The notes under the pieces were generated by a model, which saw nothing but the letters and a program-made list of their open reading frames with translations, was not told the origin of the DNA and made no database searches. From Planctomycetota bacterium (GTDB lineage: Bacteria > Planctomycetota > Planctomycetia > Pirellulales > Thermoguttaceae), in assembly GCA_029550925.1 (NCBI GenBank), contig JAKPGL010000007.1, positions 1 through 64,000 on the forward strand: a stretch of 64,000 nucleotides of DNA. The letters are read 5' to 3'. Shown here piece after piece: positions 1 through 9,176 of this stretch; the first letter of the stretch is position 1, and each line of letters begins with the position of its first letter. The position numbers and the translations under genes are program-made.

Positions 1-603
1 CTCGTACGATACAATGATGCTGTTAAAATTATACACAAAGTGCAGTCGAAGCAAGAGCCCAAAATTAGCAGCATTGATAGCGCTATTAATCCATTTGGTT
101 TTCCCAGATCTTATCGGGGCAGTTCAATTCAGACTCAAAATGCGTTTAGGTTATATTCGAGCGAAGGAGTTGGTTATGTACCAAAAGGCGAACTTGTTCA
201 GGGCAAGGATTTAGCACAAAAGTATAAGGTAATGGTAAGCCAGACCATATCCGAACACGCTGGTGAGCCTTCGAAAGACGGCAAGTACAAGGTCCTATCA
301 ACCGTTAGAGTTCTTAAGCCCGGAGAGATATGCACTTTTTCGTATATCACAATCGGCTCATTTGAAAGCGAATCAGAAGCAATCAATCTTAGAGACTACC
401 TGTACACCAAGTTTGCGCGGTTTTTGATATTGCAGGCGGTGTCTTCGATTAATTTGAGCAGAGAAAAATTTACGTTTTTGCCGATTCAAGATTTTGGCAA
501 GCGGTGGACTGATAAGCTGTTGTACGAGAAATACGGCCTCACAGACCAAGAGATAGAGTTTATTGAATCACTGATTCGTCCGATGGAGTCCTCCGATGAG
601 TAG
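1..603 (+). CDS. C-terminus of Eco57I-like restriction-modification methylase (partial)
   Basis: The reading frame is open from base 1, so only the last 200 residues of a larger protein are visible. The C-terminal pattern (KRWTDKLLYEKYGLT, then EIEFIESLIRPM) is one I associate with the specificity/C-terminal end of Eco57I-type or Type IIG/III-like methylase-restriction proteins. No SAM-binding or NPPF/Y motif lies in the visible part, so the methylase call rests on this C-terminus and on the neighbour. The stop overlaps the start of the downstream GIY-YIG/helicase gene by 8 bases, implying translational coupling and one restriction-modification unit. By eye the DNA is clearly more AT-rich than the downstream gene, which suggests transfer. 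The family call is moderately sure; the partial status is certain. Confidence 0.6.
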   Translation, partial: LVRYNDAVKIIHKVQSKQEPKISSIDSAINPFGFPRSYRGSSIQTQNAFRLYSSEGVGYVPKGELVQGKDLAQKYKVMVSQTISEHAGEPSKDGKYKVLSTVRVLKPGEICTFSYITIGSFESESEAINLRDYLYTKFARFLILQAVSSINLSREKFTFLPIQDFGKRWTDKLLYEKYGLTDQEIEFIESLIRPMESSDE

Positions 604-3103
604 CACCTTCTTCCCTCCCCGACCCAAGGTCGAGCCGAAGATCTACGCCTACGAGGACACGAACCCGCAGTACGCCGGCCTGCTCAAGATCGGCTACACC
701 ACCAAAGACGTGCGGGAGCGGGTGGCACAGCAGTATCCGACCCTCAGGCCAGGGGAACGGCCATACCGCATCGTGCTGGAAGAGCCGGCCATCCGCAGCG
801 ACGGCACAGGGTTTACCGACCATGACGTGCACCGGATGCTGCGCATCAACGGCATTCCACAGGTTGGCGGGGAATGGTTCCGTTGTACCGTGGAGCAGGT
901 CAAGGCAGCCATCCATGCAGTGCGCGAAGGGCAACTCTTTGAAGAGCAGCGCTCGCTCAATTTCACCATGCGCCCGGAGCAGGAAGCGGCGGTGGAAAAG
1001 ACCATGGCCTACTTCAAGAGCTACCGCCGGGAAAATAACAAGCCGCCCCATTTTCTGTGGAACTGCAAGATGCGCTTCGGCAAGACCTTTGCCGCCTATC
1101 AACTGGCCAAACGGATGCGATGGAAAAAGGTGCTTGTGCTTACCTTCAAGCCGGCGGTGCAGAGCGCCTGGGAAGAAGATTTGCGCTGTCACGTGGACTT
1201 TCAGGGCTGGCAATTCATCAAGCCCGGCGGGCTGACCTATGAACAGGCGGACAAGAAAAAGCCCATCGTCTGCTTCGGCTCGTTTCAGGATTATCTGGGC
1301 CGCAATCCGAGCACCGGCGGCATCAAAACCAAAAACGAATGGGTCCACGCCACAAACTGGGATTGCGTCATCTTCGATGAATACCACTTCGGCGCCTGGC
1401 GCGAGAAAGCCAAGGACCTTTTCGAAGCCGAGGATGAAGAGGAACGCGAAGCGGCGGAAGGCGAAGCCCTGGACTACTTCGATGAGGAGATTCTGCCCAT
1501 CACGTCCGATCACTATTTGTACCTTTCCGGCACGCCGTTCCGGGCCATTGCCACGGGGGAGTTCATCGAAGAGCAGATTTACAACTGGACCTATTCGGAT
1601 GAACAAAAAGCCAAAGAAGAGTGGCAAGGGCCGGACAACCCCTATGCCGCTCTGCCGCGTATGGTGCTGATGACCTATCAACTGCCGGACGCCATCCGCG
1701 AAGTGGCCATGAAGGGCGAGTTCAATGAGTTCGACCTGAACGTGTTCTTTTCGGCCGAGGGCGTCGGTGAACATGCGCGGTTCAAGTACGAGGAAGAGGT
1801 ACAGAAGTGGCTGGACCTCATTCGAGGAGCATACCTTCCCACGAACTTGGATAACCTGAAACTCGGGGCCCAGAAGCCGCCGTGGCCGTATTCGGATGTC
1901 CGGCTGTTGGGCGTGCTTTCGCATACCCTGTGGTTTTTGCCGAGCGTGGCCGCCTGCTATGCGATGCGGAATTTGTTGGCCAAGAAGCAAAACCGGTTTT
2001 ACCACGATTACAAGGTGATCGTAGCCGCCGGTGCTGCGGCAGGCATTGGGGTCAACGCTTTACCGCCGGTGCTAGAGGCGATGGGCGATCCCCTCAAGAC
2101 GAAAACCATCACCCTCACCTGCGGGAAGCTGACGACCGGCGTTACCGTTCGGCCCTGGACGGGGATATTCATGCTGCGCAATTGTTCTAGCCCAGAAACC
2201 TATTTCCAGGCCGCCTTCCGTGTGCAGAGCCCGTGGACGCTCAAGAATCCCGACGGAACCTCGCCCAATGAGGAGATGATCCTTAAAGAAGAGTGCTACG
2301 TCTTCGACTTCGCGCCGGATCGCGCCTTGCGTCAGATCGCCGACTACAGTTGCCGCTTGAACGTCAACGGCGATGACCCGGAAAAGAAGGTGGAGGAATT
2401 CATCCATTTCCTGCCGGTGCTGGCCTATGACGGCAGTTCCATGAAGCAGATTGACGCTGCGGGCGTGCTCGATATGGCCATGAGCGGCACCACCGCAACC
2501 CTACTGGCCCGTCGCTGGGAGAGCGCTCTCCTGGTGAATGTGGACAACGACACCTTGCGGCGGCTGATGAGCAGCGAACAGGCAATGCAGGCGCTAATGA
2601 ACATCGAAGGCTTCCGAAACCTCAATCAGGAGATCGAGACCATTATCAACAAATCCGAAGCCGTGAAAAAGGCCAAGAAAGAGGCAAACGACCGGAAACT
2701 TTCCGCCGAGGAAAAGAGACAACTCACGGAAGAAGAGAAGGAATACAAAAGCCTGAGAAAAAAGATTCAAGAAAAACTTATCAAACTCGCCACTCGAATA
2801 CCCATTTTCATGTATTTGACGGACTATCGAGAAAGAACCCTTCGGGATGTGATCACGCAACTGGAACCTGGCTTGTTCAAGAAAGTAACCGGGTTGACAG
2901 TGAAAGACTTTGAACTGCTGGTCAGTCTAGGAGTATTCAACAGCGCTTTGATGAATGATGCGGTTTATAAATTCAAAAGATACGAAGACCCGAGCCTTTC
3001 TTATACAGGTATCAATAAGCATGAGGGGGAAGACGTCGGACTTTATGATACCGTATTGCGTCGAAAGGACTATGAGACGATACTTGCAAGTGAAGAGAAG
3101 TAA
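596..3103 (+). CDS. GIY-YIG (T5orf172-like) nuclease fused to DEAD/DEAH helicase, restriction subunit
   Basis: 835 residues. Residues about 14-110 resemble a GIY-YIG/T5orf172 nuclease (IYAYE followed by LLKIGYT, then a conserved GGEWF). A superfamily 2 helicase core follows: Walker A GKT at 162-164, a DEYH box at 261-264 and a motif III-like LSGTPFR near 305-312. The last third is Lys/Glu-rich and probably helical. The ATG lies inside the last codons of the upstream methylase-like gene, so the two are probably co-translated and act as restriction translocase/nuclease and modification subunits. GC content drops again after about base 2620, so the gene appears mosaic. Start choice is supported by the overlap. 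Helicase assignment is firm; the cleavage role of the GIY-YIG domain is inferred. Confidence 0.8.
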   Translation: MSSTFFPPRPKVEPKIYAYEDTNPQYAGLLKIGYTTKDVRERVAQQYPTLRPGERPYRIVLEEPAIRSDGTGFTDHDVHRMLRINGIPQVGGEWFRCTVEQVKAAIHAVREGQLFEEQRSLNFTMRPEQEAAVEKTMAYFKSYRRENNKPPHFLWNCKMRFGKTFAAYQLAKRMRWKKVLVLTFKPAVQSAWEEDLRCHVDFQGWQFIKPGGLTYEQADKKKPIVCFGSFQDYLGRNPSTGGIKTKNEWVHATNWDCVIFDEYHFGAWREKAKDLFEAEDEEEREAAEGEALDYFDEEILPITSDHYLYLSGTPFRAIATGEFIEEQIYNWTYSDEQKAKEEWQGPDNPYAALPRMVLMTYQLPDAIREVAMKGEFNEFDLNVFFSAEGVGEHARFKYEEEVQKWLDLIRGAYLPTNLDNLKLGAQKPPWPYSDVRLLGVLSHTLWFLPSVAACYAMRNLLAKKQNRFYHDYKVIVAAGAAAGIGVNALPPVLEAMGDPLKTKTITLTCGKLTTGVTVRPWTGIFMLRNCSSPETYFQAAFRVQSPWTLKNPDGTSPNEEMILKEECYVFDFAPDRALRQIADYSCRLNVNGDDPEKKVEEFIHFLPVLAYDGSSMKQIDAAGVLDMAMSGTTATLLARRWESALLVNVDNDTLRRLMSSEQAMQALMNIEGFRNLNQEIETIINKSEAVKKAKKEANDRKLSAEEKRQLTEEEKEYKSLRKKIQEKLIKLATRIPIFMYLTDYRERTLRDVITQLEPGLFKKVTGLTVKDFELLVSLGVFNSALMNDAVYKFKRYEDPSLSYTGINKHEGEDVGLYDTVLRRKDYETILASEEK

Positions 3104-3446
3104 ATCTTAAAGAGTCTAACAAAACCGGTATTTACCAGTTTCGTCGATGTTCTGTACTTTCTAAAAATTCCCCACCAGAGGGAATGGAGCGATGGGGAGT
3201 TTAGAGGGGGCCTAATGCGAGAGACCGAGTAGGCAGCAGAGGTGTTGGAGCAATTTTTGGTCCAACGGGCTAGGATAATGAACAAAGAATAACTTTACTT
3301 TTTGACGACATCCGGCCCATGCCCCCTGGCCGCTATGGTCGAGGTACTGCATTCGGCTAAAATGTTGCGGATATTCAGAATCAGAACAGGATGACTCTTT
3401 GAGAGCAAGCCGACTCCAGAAGGCCCAACGGACCCCTTGGACAAGA
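3104..3446. other. Intergenic region between convergent genes, with one lone repeat end
   Basis: There is no convincing gene. The only recognisable element is one end of the dispersed repeat family at 3348-3369. The region separates the plus-strand restriction locus from the minus-strand DUF58 gene. Confidence 0.5.
3348..3369. repeat. Solo end of the dispersed TIR element
   Basis: CTGCATTCGGCTAAAATGTTGC is one base different from the right terminal repeat of the element at 9177-9370. No matching left end is visible within about 300 bases upstream, so this is a lone or truncated copy. Confidence 0.6.
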
Positions 3447-4355
3447 TTACCGCCGCCAGCGCCGTCGGCTCCGGGCGTTTAGATAATCGACCAGCACCCC
3501 GGCCATGTCCTGGCTCGTATCCACCAGGACCCGTTCGATCCGATTCCGCAGGCAGATTTCTTCCAGTTGCCCGTTGTGTCGTTCCACAGCGGCCAGGTAC
3601 GCCCGCCGGATCGCTTCCGGCTGGGCCAGCAGCTCCTCCGGCGCCTCCAGCCCCACAAACTTGGTCATCCCCTCCAGTTCAAAGGCCAGCTCATCATGGT
3701 GCATCACCTGAAACAACACCACCTCGTGCTGATGGTATCGGAACCGTTGCAGGGCCTTTTCCAGCGGCCCTAGCTCCGTGAAAAAATCGCTGAAAATCAT
3801 CACGATCTCCCGACGCTTCATCCGCCCGGTCAGTTCCCCCAGGCAACCGGCCATATCGGTCTTGGCCACCGGCTGGGTCTGGTCCAATACCTGAGTGATC
3901 CGCAGCAACTGGGCCATCGAATTGGTCGGCGAAATAAAATCCCGCACCCGGTCATCGAACACGGCCAGCGATACCTTATCGCTTTGCCGAAGCACCGCAT
4001 ACGCCAGGGCTGCCAGCATCTGGCAGGCATATCGCAATTTTTGCGTTCGTCCTTGGCCATACCGCATCGAAGCGCTGCTGTCCAGCACCAGATGGCAGAC
4101 CAGGTTGGTCTCCATCTCGTACTGCTTGATGAAGTAGCGATCCCGGCGGAAGTAGATCCGCCAGTCGATATGTTTCGGGTCGTCGCCCCAGACGTACTCC
4201 CGATGACCTGCAAACTCCACGGCAAACCCGGAAAGCGGCGACTTATGCGCCCCGGCCAAATTGCCCAGCACCAAGCCGCGCGGCTGCAATCGCCGCTTGG
4301 CCATCCGGCTCAGCACTTCCGGATCCAAATATCGGGACAAAATGCTCTGCGTCAT
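3447..4355 (-). CDS. DUF58 domain protein (VWA-like partner of MoxR ATPases)
   Basis: 302 residues. The DUF58 signature is clear: REYVWGDDPKHIDWR at 52-66, followed by a VWA-like fold with a MIDAS-type DSSAS at 92-96 and a second acidic strand IFSDF. DUF58 proteins normally sit directly beside a MoxR AAA+ ATPase and are thought to receive its chaperone or metal-insertion activity in envelope assembly. Here the only MoxR gene in view is about 13 kb away (17146-18177), on the same strand. No strong Shine-Dalgarno precedes the ATG at 4355, so the start is a little uncertain. Family assignment is firm; the exact role is unknown. Confidence 0.9.
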   Translation of the reverse strand: MTQSILSRYLDPEVLSRMAKRRLQPRGLVLGNLAGAHKSPLSGFAVEFAGHREYVWGDDPKHIDWRIYFRRDRYFIKQYEMETNLVCHLVLDSSASMRYGQGRTQKLRYACQMLAALAYAVLRQSDKVSLAVFDDRVRDFISPTNSMAQLLRITQVLDQTQPVAKTDMAGCLGELTGRMKRREIVMIFSDFFTELGPLEKALQRFRYHQHEVVLFQVMHHDELAFELEGMTKFVGLEAPEELLAQPEAIRRAYLAAVERHNGQLEEICLRNRIERVLVDTSQDMAGVLVDYLNARSRRRWRR

Positions 4356-4442
4356 AGGAGAGACCTAGCTAATCCGCAATTTTTTCTCGAGAACTATTGC
4401 AATCGGTTACCATGGGAACATAGGGGGCGGACCAGTTCGGAT

Positions 4443-4468
4443 TAAGACTTCAAACTAAGACTTCAAAC
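4443..4468. repeat. 13-bp tandem duplication at a stop codon
   Basis: TAAGACTTCAAAC occurs twice in tandem (4443-4455 and 4456-4468). The duplication covers the last codons and the stop of the minus-strand oxidoreductase gene, so it has slightly altered the C-terminus or the downstream region. Confidence 0.6.
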
Positions 4469-5771
4469 TTTGAAGGGGGAATTCCAGTTTTTCGTCGGCC
4501 CGGAGCATTTCTTCCCAGGAGACTTCGGCCCGACGATAGGCGGCGGTTCGGCCCAGGATGGTGGTCAGGTTGCTGCGCACGCTGGGCGCTACGGTCGGAT
4601 TACTGAAGTCGCCTTGGGTGATGGCCCGGTGGAAGGCAGCGATATTGGCCACGGCTCCGTCCGTGTAAAGGTTGCCCAATTTGCCGCCTTTGTACGACTT
4701 CTCGCCTCGGATGAGTACTTGGCCGAAGTAGTGGGTCTCCGCCGTGCCTTTGGGCCCAAAGACCCAGCAGCCAATGTCTTCAACGCCGGTCCCATATTGC
4801 TTGGACGCAAAACTGAGCGGAATGTCCTCCGGAAACACAAAGACGCAAGTAAAGGCGTCATGGCAAATCAGATCGGAGGCGGCGGCCGGGTCTTGTCGGC
4901 CTCGTTTGGTGCAGGCGCCGTAGGCCCGGATCGGGTCATGGTCTAAAAACCAGGTGGCGACATCTAAGGTATGGATGTTTTGTTCGGTGATGATGTCGCC
5001 GGAGAGGATGCGATCCCGACCCCACACCCGCATTCGCGTTTCCGGGTCTTTCAGGTCTGCTTGGCCGCCCCACGTACCGCCAGTGTAATAGACCGCTTCC
5101 GCGGAGACGATCGGACCGATGTCGCCCTGCCGGACCCGACGGACGCATTCCTGATAGAGTTCATTGGCCCGGGTTTGGAAATCCACCAGCACGCACCGCT
5201 TTTTTTCCGTGCCCCGCCGACCTGCTTCTAAAAACCGTTTGCAGCCGGGCGTATCCACGGCGATCGGCTTGGCCACAAAGGCATGGCAACCAGCCTCTAC
5301 CGCGTCCCAGGTCTGATCGGGATGGAAATACGGGGGACTTTCGATCACCACGGCGTCCGGTTTGGCGTCCAAGACCCGCTTGTACCCGGACAGGGTGCTA
5401 AAGCATTTGTCTTCTGGCAGACCGAGTCGTTTACCGGTGTTGACGGCCCGGTCGGGGAAATAGTCGGCCACGGCGACAAAGCGGTATCCGCCGTGCTGTT
5501 TGAAAAGATCGGCGATCCAGTTGCCCCGGCCTCCGCAGCCGATTAGCCCCAGGGTGATGGTCGAGGCGGCTTCGGCGCCACGGACCCACTGAGGTTTAGC
5601 CAGCAGGATGGCCGATGCCCCGGCCCCGGCCAAAAATTGCCGCCGATCCCACGCCCCCAAACCGGCGGCGGAGTCGATCGCTGGGCAACCAGGGCCATTG
5701 GCCCCACCAGTCGCCGCAAGGGACAGCGTAGCTCGTTTGCTCGAATCTTGCCTTGTGGCCGAATACCTCAT
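4455..5771 (-). CDS. Tat-exported Gfo/Idh/MocA family oxidoreductase
   Basis: 438 residues. A twin-arginine export motif DRRQFL at 42-47 is followed by a hydrophobic stretch and a cleavage-like region near residue 67. A Rossmann nucleotide-binding loop IGCGGRG follows at 77-83. The EKP-type catalytic motif is present as AKP near residue 167. Such enzymes oxidise or epimerise sugars or inositols with NAD(P), and planctomycetes carry many exported copies. The ATG at 5771 has an AAGGAG site 8 bases upstream; the roughly 40 residues before the twin arginine are long for a Tat leader. It follows a second Gfo/Idh/MocA gene on the same strand, so the pair may act on related substrates. The substrate cannot be told from sequence. 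Confidence 0.9.
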   Translation of the reverse strand: MRYSATRQDSSKRATLSLAATGGANGPGCPAIDSAAGLGAWDRRQFLAGAGASAILLAKPQWVRGAEAASTITLGLIGCGGRGNWIADLFKQHGGYRFVAVADYFPDRAVNTGKRLGLPEDKCFSTLSGYKRVLDAKPDAVVIESPPYFHPDQTWDAVEAGCHAFVAKPIAVDTPGCKRFLEAGRRGTEKKRCVLVDFQTRANELYQECVRRVRQGDIGPIVSAEAVYYTGGTWGGQADLKDPETRMRVWGRDRILSGDIITEQNIHTLDVATWFLDHDPIRAYGACTKRGRQDPAAASDLICHDAFTCVFVFPEDIPLSFASKQYGTGVEDIGCWVFGPKGTAETHYFGQVLIRGEKSYKGGKLGNLYTDGAVANIAAFHRAITQGDFSNPTVAPSVRSNLTTILGRTAAYRRAEVSWEEMLRADEKLEFPLQSLKS

Positions 5772-5982
5772 CGTGGGGTCTCCTTAAACAATACCAATAA
5801 AATAAGAAGAAACAGAGGGGCGTGTCCTCTACGGAATATATGTTTATATTCTAGGAACATGTTAGCCGATTGGAGGGGTGCAGTTTTGCCCTCTCCCTAC
5901 AAGGGACCAGAGGTATCTCCACAAGTTGGCGCCGCCGAAGGTTTTCCCACGGAAAGGGGCGGGCAATCCACTCATTTTATTA

Positions 5983-7362
5983 TTATGCATTCCAAAGGCC
6001 GGGTTGTCGAGCCGCGCCGCCGGCCAGCGGGGTGCTGAGCGTAGTAACACCCGGCGTAGGGACCGAATAGAGGCCGTCAGGGCCGGGTTTTACGGGCGGT
6101 TCGGTCTGCCAGGAGATCTCGCCTAGCGGCAGGAAAGCGAACTTGGAATCGACCGCCTCTTTCCAGGTTACCCGCTGGCCAGTGAAAACAGCTAATTGGC
6201 CCAACACGCACATCATGGCGCAGTCGGCCAGGATCTTTCCCCGATGGATCGGCTTGCCCGTGCGAACCGACTCCAGCAGTTCGATCTGCTCCTGTTCATA
6301 GGCCGACTTCTGGGCCAACGCCTCGTCGGCCCGCCAAACCACATCGCCTTTTAGATCCGTTATCTGCGGCGGAGAGAAGGCTCGGAAGTAGCATCGGCCT
6401 TTGGTCCCATGATAGATGTCCCGGTTGGAGTTGAAGCAGCCGTCGGCGTTCCGAATGAAGCCGTAGAGCATGAGTCCGTTGGGGAATTCATAGACGACGG
6501 CCTCGTGATCGTAGGAAGTGCCTCGGTTTGGGTGGATATGGGTGCTTCGGCCGCCCACGCCATAGGCCGACTCCGGCAGCACCTGGTCGCCCAAAGCCCA
6601 GAGGGCCGAATCCAGATTGTGGCTGAGTGTGTTGCCCACATGGCCGCCGTTGAGCCAGTTGAACCAATTCCAGTTCCTGATCTGGTATTCCAGTTCGCTC
6701 CACTCTGGTTTGTGGGGCAGGGGCCGATACCAGCCGCGCATGTAGTCGCACTGAATCGACGTGATCTGACCGATCTGGCCGTCGAGCATCCGTCGGACGG
6801 CCTCCCGGCGGGCCAGATGCGCCCGATACACATGGCCGTCCAGCAAACTCGTGCCGTTTTTGCGGGATAGTTCATCCGCCTCCAGGATCATCTGCACATT
6901 AGGTACATCGACGGCGCCGGTGATTTCAAAAAACACATGGCGTTTGGCCCGGACCGCCTCCAGGGCAATCTTGGCGGTGAACCGGGGCGGCGTGCAGACC
7001 AGCACCACGTCGCAGTTTTCGACCACTCCCCGGTAACCCTCGAATCCGGTAAACCGCCGCTCCGGCGGCGCCTGAACGCGGTCTTTAAACATGCCGGTCA
7101 GGTTTTTCAGCGAGGCCTCTAGATGTTGGGGGAACAGGTCGGCCATGGCCCAAAGTACGACATCTTTATTGCATTCTGGGGCCAGGGCATTGGTTGCCGC
7201 CCCGGTCCCCCGACCACCGCACCCGACCAGACCCAACCGCAGCCGGGCCGACTCGGCTGCATGGACATGGGGGACGCTTACGCCGGCCAGCGCGGAAACG
7301 CCTAGAGCCGTTCCGGAAAGTCTTAAAAACGTCCGCCGATTCGGATGGCTTGCTTCGTTCAT
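5983..7362 (-). CDS. Tat-exported Gfo/Idh/MocA family oxidoreductase, EKP motif altered
   Basis: 459 residues from the ATG at 7362, which has AAAGGA about 8 bases upstream; an earlier in-frame ATG at 7389 lacks a good site. A twin-arginine motif RRTFL lies at 9-13, followed by a hydrophobic signal ending near HAAES. The Rossmann loop VGCGGRG is intact. Where the family usually has EKP, this protein reads FFEITGAV near residue 145, so the catalytic lysine seems to be missing or moved. It shares only general family features with the neighbour at 4455, so it is not a recent duplicate. It is probably exported and may bind NAD(P) and sugar, but canonical dehydrogenase activity is doubtful. Confidence 0.88.
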   Translation of the reverse strand: MNEASHPNRRTFLRLSGTALGVSALAGVSVPHVHAAESARLRLGLVGCGGRGTGAATNALAPECNKDVVLWAMADLFPQHLEASLKNLTGMFKDRVQAPPERRFTGFEGYRGVVENCDVVLVCTPPRFTAKIALEAVRAKRHVFFEITGAVDVPNVQMILEADELSRKNGTSLLDGHVYRAHLARREAVRRMLDGQIGQITSIQCDYMRGWYRPLPHKPEWSELEYQIRNWNWFNWLNGGHVGNTLSHNLDSALWALGDQVLPESAYGVGGRSTHIHPNRGTSYDHEAVVYEFPNGLMLYGFIRNADGCFNSNRDIYHGTKGRCYFRAFSPPQITDLKGDVVWRADEALAQKSAYEQEQIELLESVRTGKPIHRGKILADCAMMCVLGQLAVFTGQRVTWKEAVDSKFAFLPLGEISWQTEPPVKPGPDGLYSVPTPGVTTLSTPLAGGAARQPGLWNA

Positions 7363-7675
7363 CCTTCGTTCCTTTCTGGATAGGGGCATCTCCGATGGAT
7401 TAGAAACACTGGGCGAACAGAATCACGAGTTCGGCTCATTCAAAGGGAAAAAGACTTTCGAAATGGGAAACGGGAAAAGCATATCGAGAATCCTCTCTAC
7501 CTGGGCGGGAAATGCCGGGCGGATCCAATAGGTGGAACTTGTCTCCGGCGGTATGGCAAGTAGAATAAAACGATTATAGCCGTTTTGGTCTGGGAAGCTA
7601 TCCTAAGCTCGGTTCCAGCCGATAGGTCATGAGCGCCCCTATCCATCCGATGCTTCTTGCTGAGGGATCCCACGG
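7363..7675. promoter_or_regulatory. Divergent intergenic region
   Basis: This 313-bp gap separates the minus-strand oxidoreductase from the plus-strand PLP enzyme, so both promoters should lie here. No operator or riboswitch is recognisable. Confidence 0.35.
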
Positions 7676-8884
7676 ATGAGTTCTGAAAAAAGCAGTTCCC
7701 CTGGGAATGCAAAGGCCCAGGGTTTTTCCACATTAGCGGTCCATGCGGGCGAGGCACGCCAAAAGCCCGGCAACTCCATGACCGATCCCATCTTCTGTAC
7801 GGCCACCTATACCTTCGAAAATACCCAGGCCGTCCTGGAATACCTGGACAAAAAGATTCCTCGAGAAGAATATGGCCGGTATGGGAACCCAATGGAAAAG
7901 GTCGTCGAACGGAAGTTGGCGGCGTTGGAGGGAGGCCAGTCGGCCATCCTGTTCGGCGCCGGCATGGCCGCCGTTGCTACCTTTCTATTGGCCAAGTTGC
8001 AGGCCGGCGACGAAATCGTGCTTTTTGATGAGTGCTATCATCGCACCCGGGAGTTTTGCGTGAAGGTATTGGGCCGATTCGGTGTGGTAACGCATCTGGT
8101 GCCGGCCTGCGACTACCAGAAGATGGAGGCCGTCATCACGCCGCGAACCAAACTCCTGTTGAGCGAATCGCCCACCAATCCGCACATGAGCGTGGTGGAT
8201 TTGGAGCGGTTTGCGGCCATTGGGCGTCGCCGGGGCATTGAAACGGCCATCGACGCCACGTTGGCCACTCCGTACAACCTTCGGCCTTTGGAGTGGGGGG
8301 TGGATTATGTGATCCATTCCTGCACCAAATACCTGGCTGGGCATAATGACATGTTGGGCGGGGTGATCGTCGGTCGGACCGAAGCCCTGGAGCCGGTGCG
8401 AAAACTTCGGGGCGTGATCGGCACGATCAGCGGGCCGCTCAGCATGTATCTATTGCTCCGGGGGCTGAAAACTTTTGCCCTTCGGATGGAGCGGCACAAC
8501 CAGAACGGCCTGGCCGTGGCCCAATTCCTGGCCGAGCATCCCCGGATCGAACGGGTCTATTATCCGGGCCTTCCGAGCCATCCGTATTACGAAGTGGCCC
8601 GGCGCACGATGCGAGGCTTTGGCGGCTTGGTTACTTTTTTGGTCAAAGACGCCGACGCCCAGCAGACGGCCCGGGTTGTCGATGCCCTTCGGCTGCCCCG
8701 GATCGGCCCCAGTTTCGGCGGCGTGGAATCCCTGGTCGAACAGCCCATCATCATGAGCTACCATGATTTTACCCCCGCCGAGCGCCGGGCGGTGGGCATC
8801 TACGACAACATGATCCGGCTATCTTGCGGCATCGAGGAGCCGGAAGACCTGATCGCCGACCTCCGCCAAGCCCTGGAAAAATAA
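7676..8884 (+). CDS. Cystathionine gamma-synthase/lyase family PLP enzyme
   Basis: 402 residues, the usual length for the Cys/Met metabolism PLP family. The motifs match: YGNP at 69-72, GAGMAA at 94-99, aspartate 193 in AIDATLATP, and the PLP lysine at 218 in SCTKYLAGH. It probably forms or cleaves C-S bonds in trans-sulfuration (cystathionine gamma-synthase, gamma-lyase or O-acylhomoserine sulfhydrylase). Sequence alone does not separate these activities. GAGG precedes the ATG. The gene stands alone and is followed by 1.4 kb of repeats. Confidence 0.9.
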   Translation: MSSEKSSSPGNAKAQGFSTLAVHAGEARQKPGNSMTDPIFCTATYTFENTQAVLEYLDKKIPREEYGRYGNPMEKVVERKLAALEGGQSAILFGAGMAAVATFLLAKLQAGDEIVLFDECYHRTREFCVKVLGRFGVVTHLVPACDYQKMEAVITPRTKLLLSESPTNPHMSVVDLERFAAIGRRRGIETAIDATLATPYNLRPLEWGVDYVIHSCTKYLAGHNDMLGGVIVGRTEALEPVRKLRGVIGTISGPLSMYLLLRGLKTFALRMERHNQNGLAVAQFLAEHPRIERVYYPGLPSHPYYEVARRTMRGFGGLVTFLVKDADAQQTARVVDALRLPRIGPSFGGVESLVEQPIIMSYHDFTPAERRAVGIYDNMIRLSCGIEEPEDLIADLRQALEK

Positions 8885-8886
8885 TC

Positions 8887-9109
8887 GTAATACTTCAGCC
8901 AAGTGAAGTAAGCCGCCGCTGCCCTGGCTGTCGAGAGGTCGGCCTCAGCAAAGCCGAGGGCGGGGGAGGGGGCTTTTATTGTCATTCCCGCGGAGGCGGG
9001 AATCCAGGCTTCTTTGTGCTGCCCACTTGTTCCCCTTCACCCTAACCCTCTCGACGACCAAGGGAGAGGGGAAGAAAAACAGTCCCACTCCATTCGGCTG
9101 GAATGTTAC
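8887..9109. repeat. Dispersed TIR-bounded element (type 2 interior)
   Basis: The left end at 8887-8908 (GTAATACTTCAGCC, then AAGTGAAG) and the right end at 9090-9109 (CCATTCGGCTGGAATGTTAC) are imperfect inverted repeats of the family consensus. The interior holds a dRS3-like palindrome but is unlike the interior of the 9177 element. It begins two bases after the stop of the PLP enzyme and could act as its terminator. Confidence 0.55.
8981..9008. repeat. dRS3-like palindrome
   Basis: GTCATTCCCGC, four bases, GCGGGAATCCAGG. It has the ATTCCC-N-GGGAAT core of the widespread dRS3-type repeats, and sits inside the 8887-9109 element. Confidence 0.7.
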
Positions 9110-9176
9110 TCCCTTTCTAAACGCTTCCTTTTGAAACCGTCGTAACTCGTGATGGTTCAATAGGTTAGCAAAGTTT

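Noticed and set aside
560-2005. 481-codon minus-strand frame opposite the helicase gene
   Set aside because: The plus-strand protein has clear helicase motifs across the same bases; the minus frame has no recognisable domain and is a shadow.
7497-7892. 131-codon minus-strand frame across the PLP-enzyme start
   Set aside because: It overlaps the conserved N-terminus of the plus-strand enzyme and has no domain.
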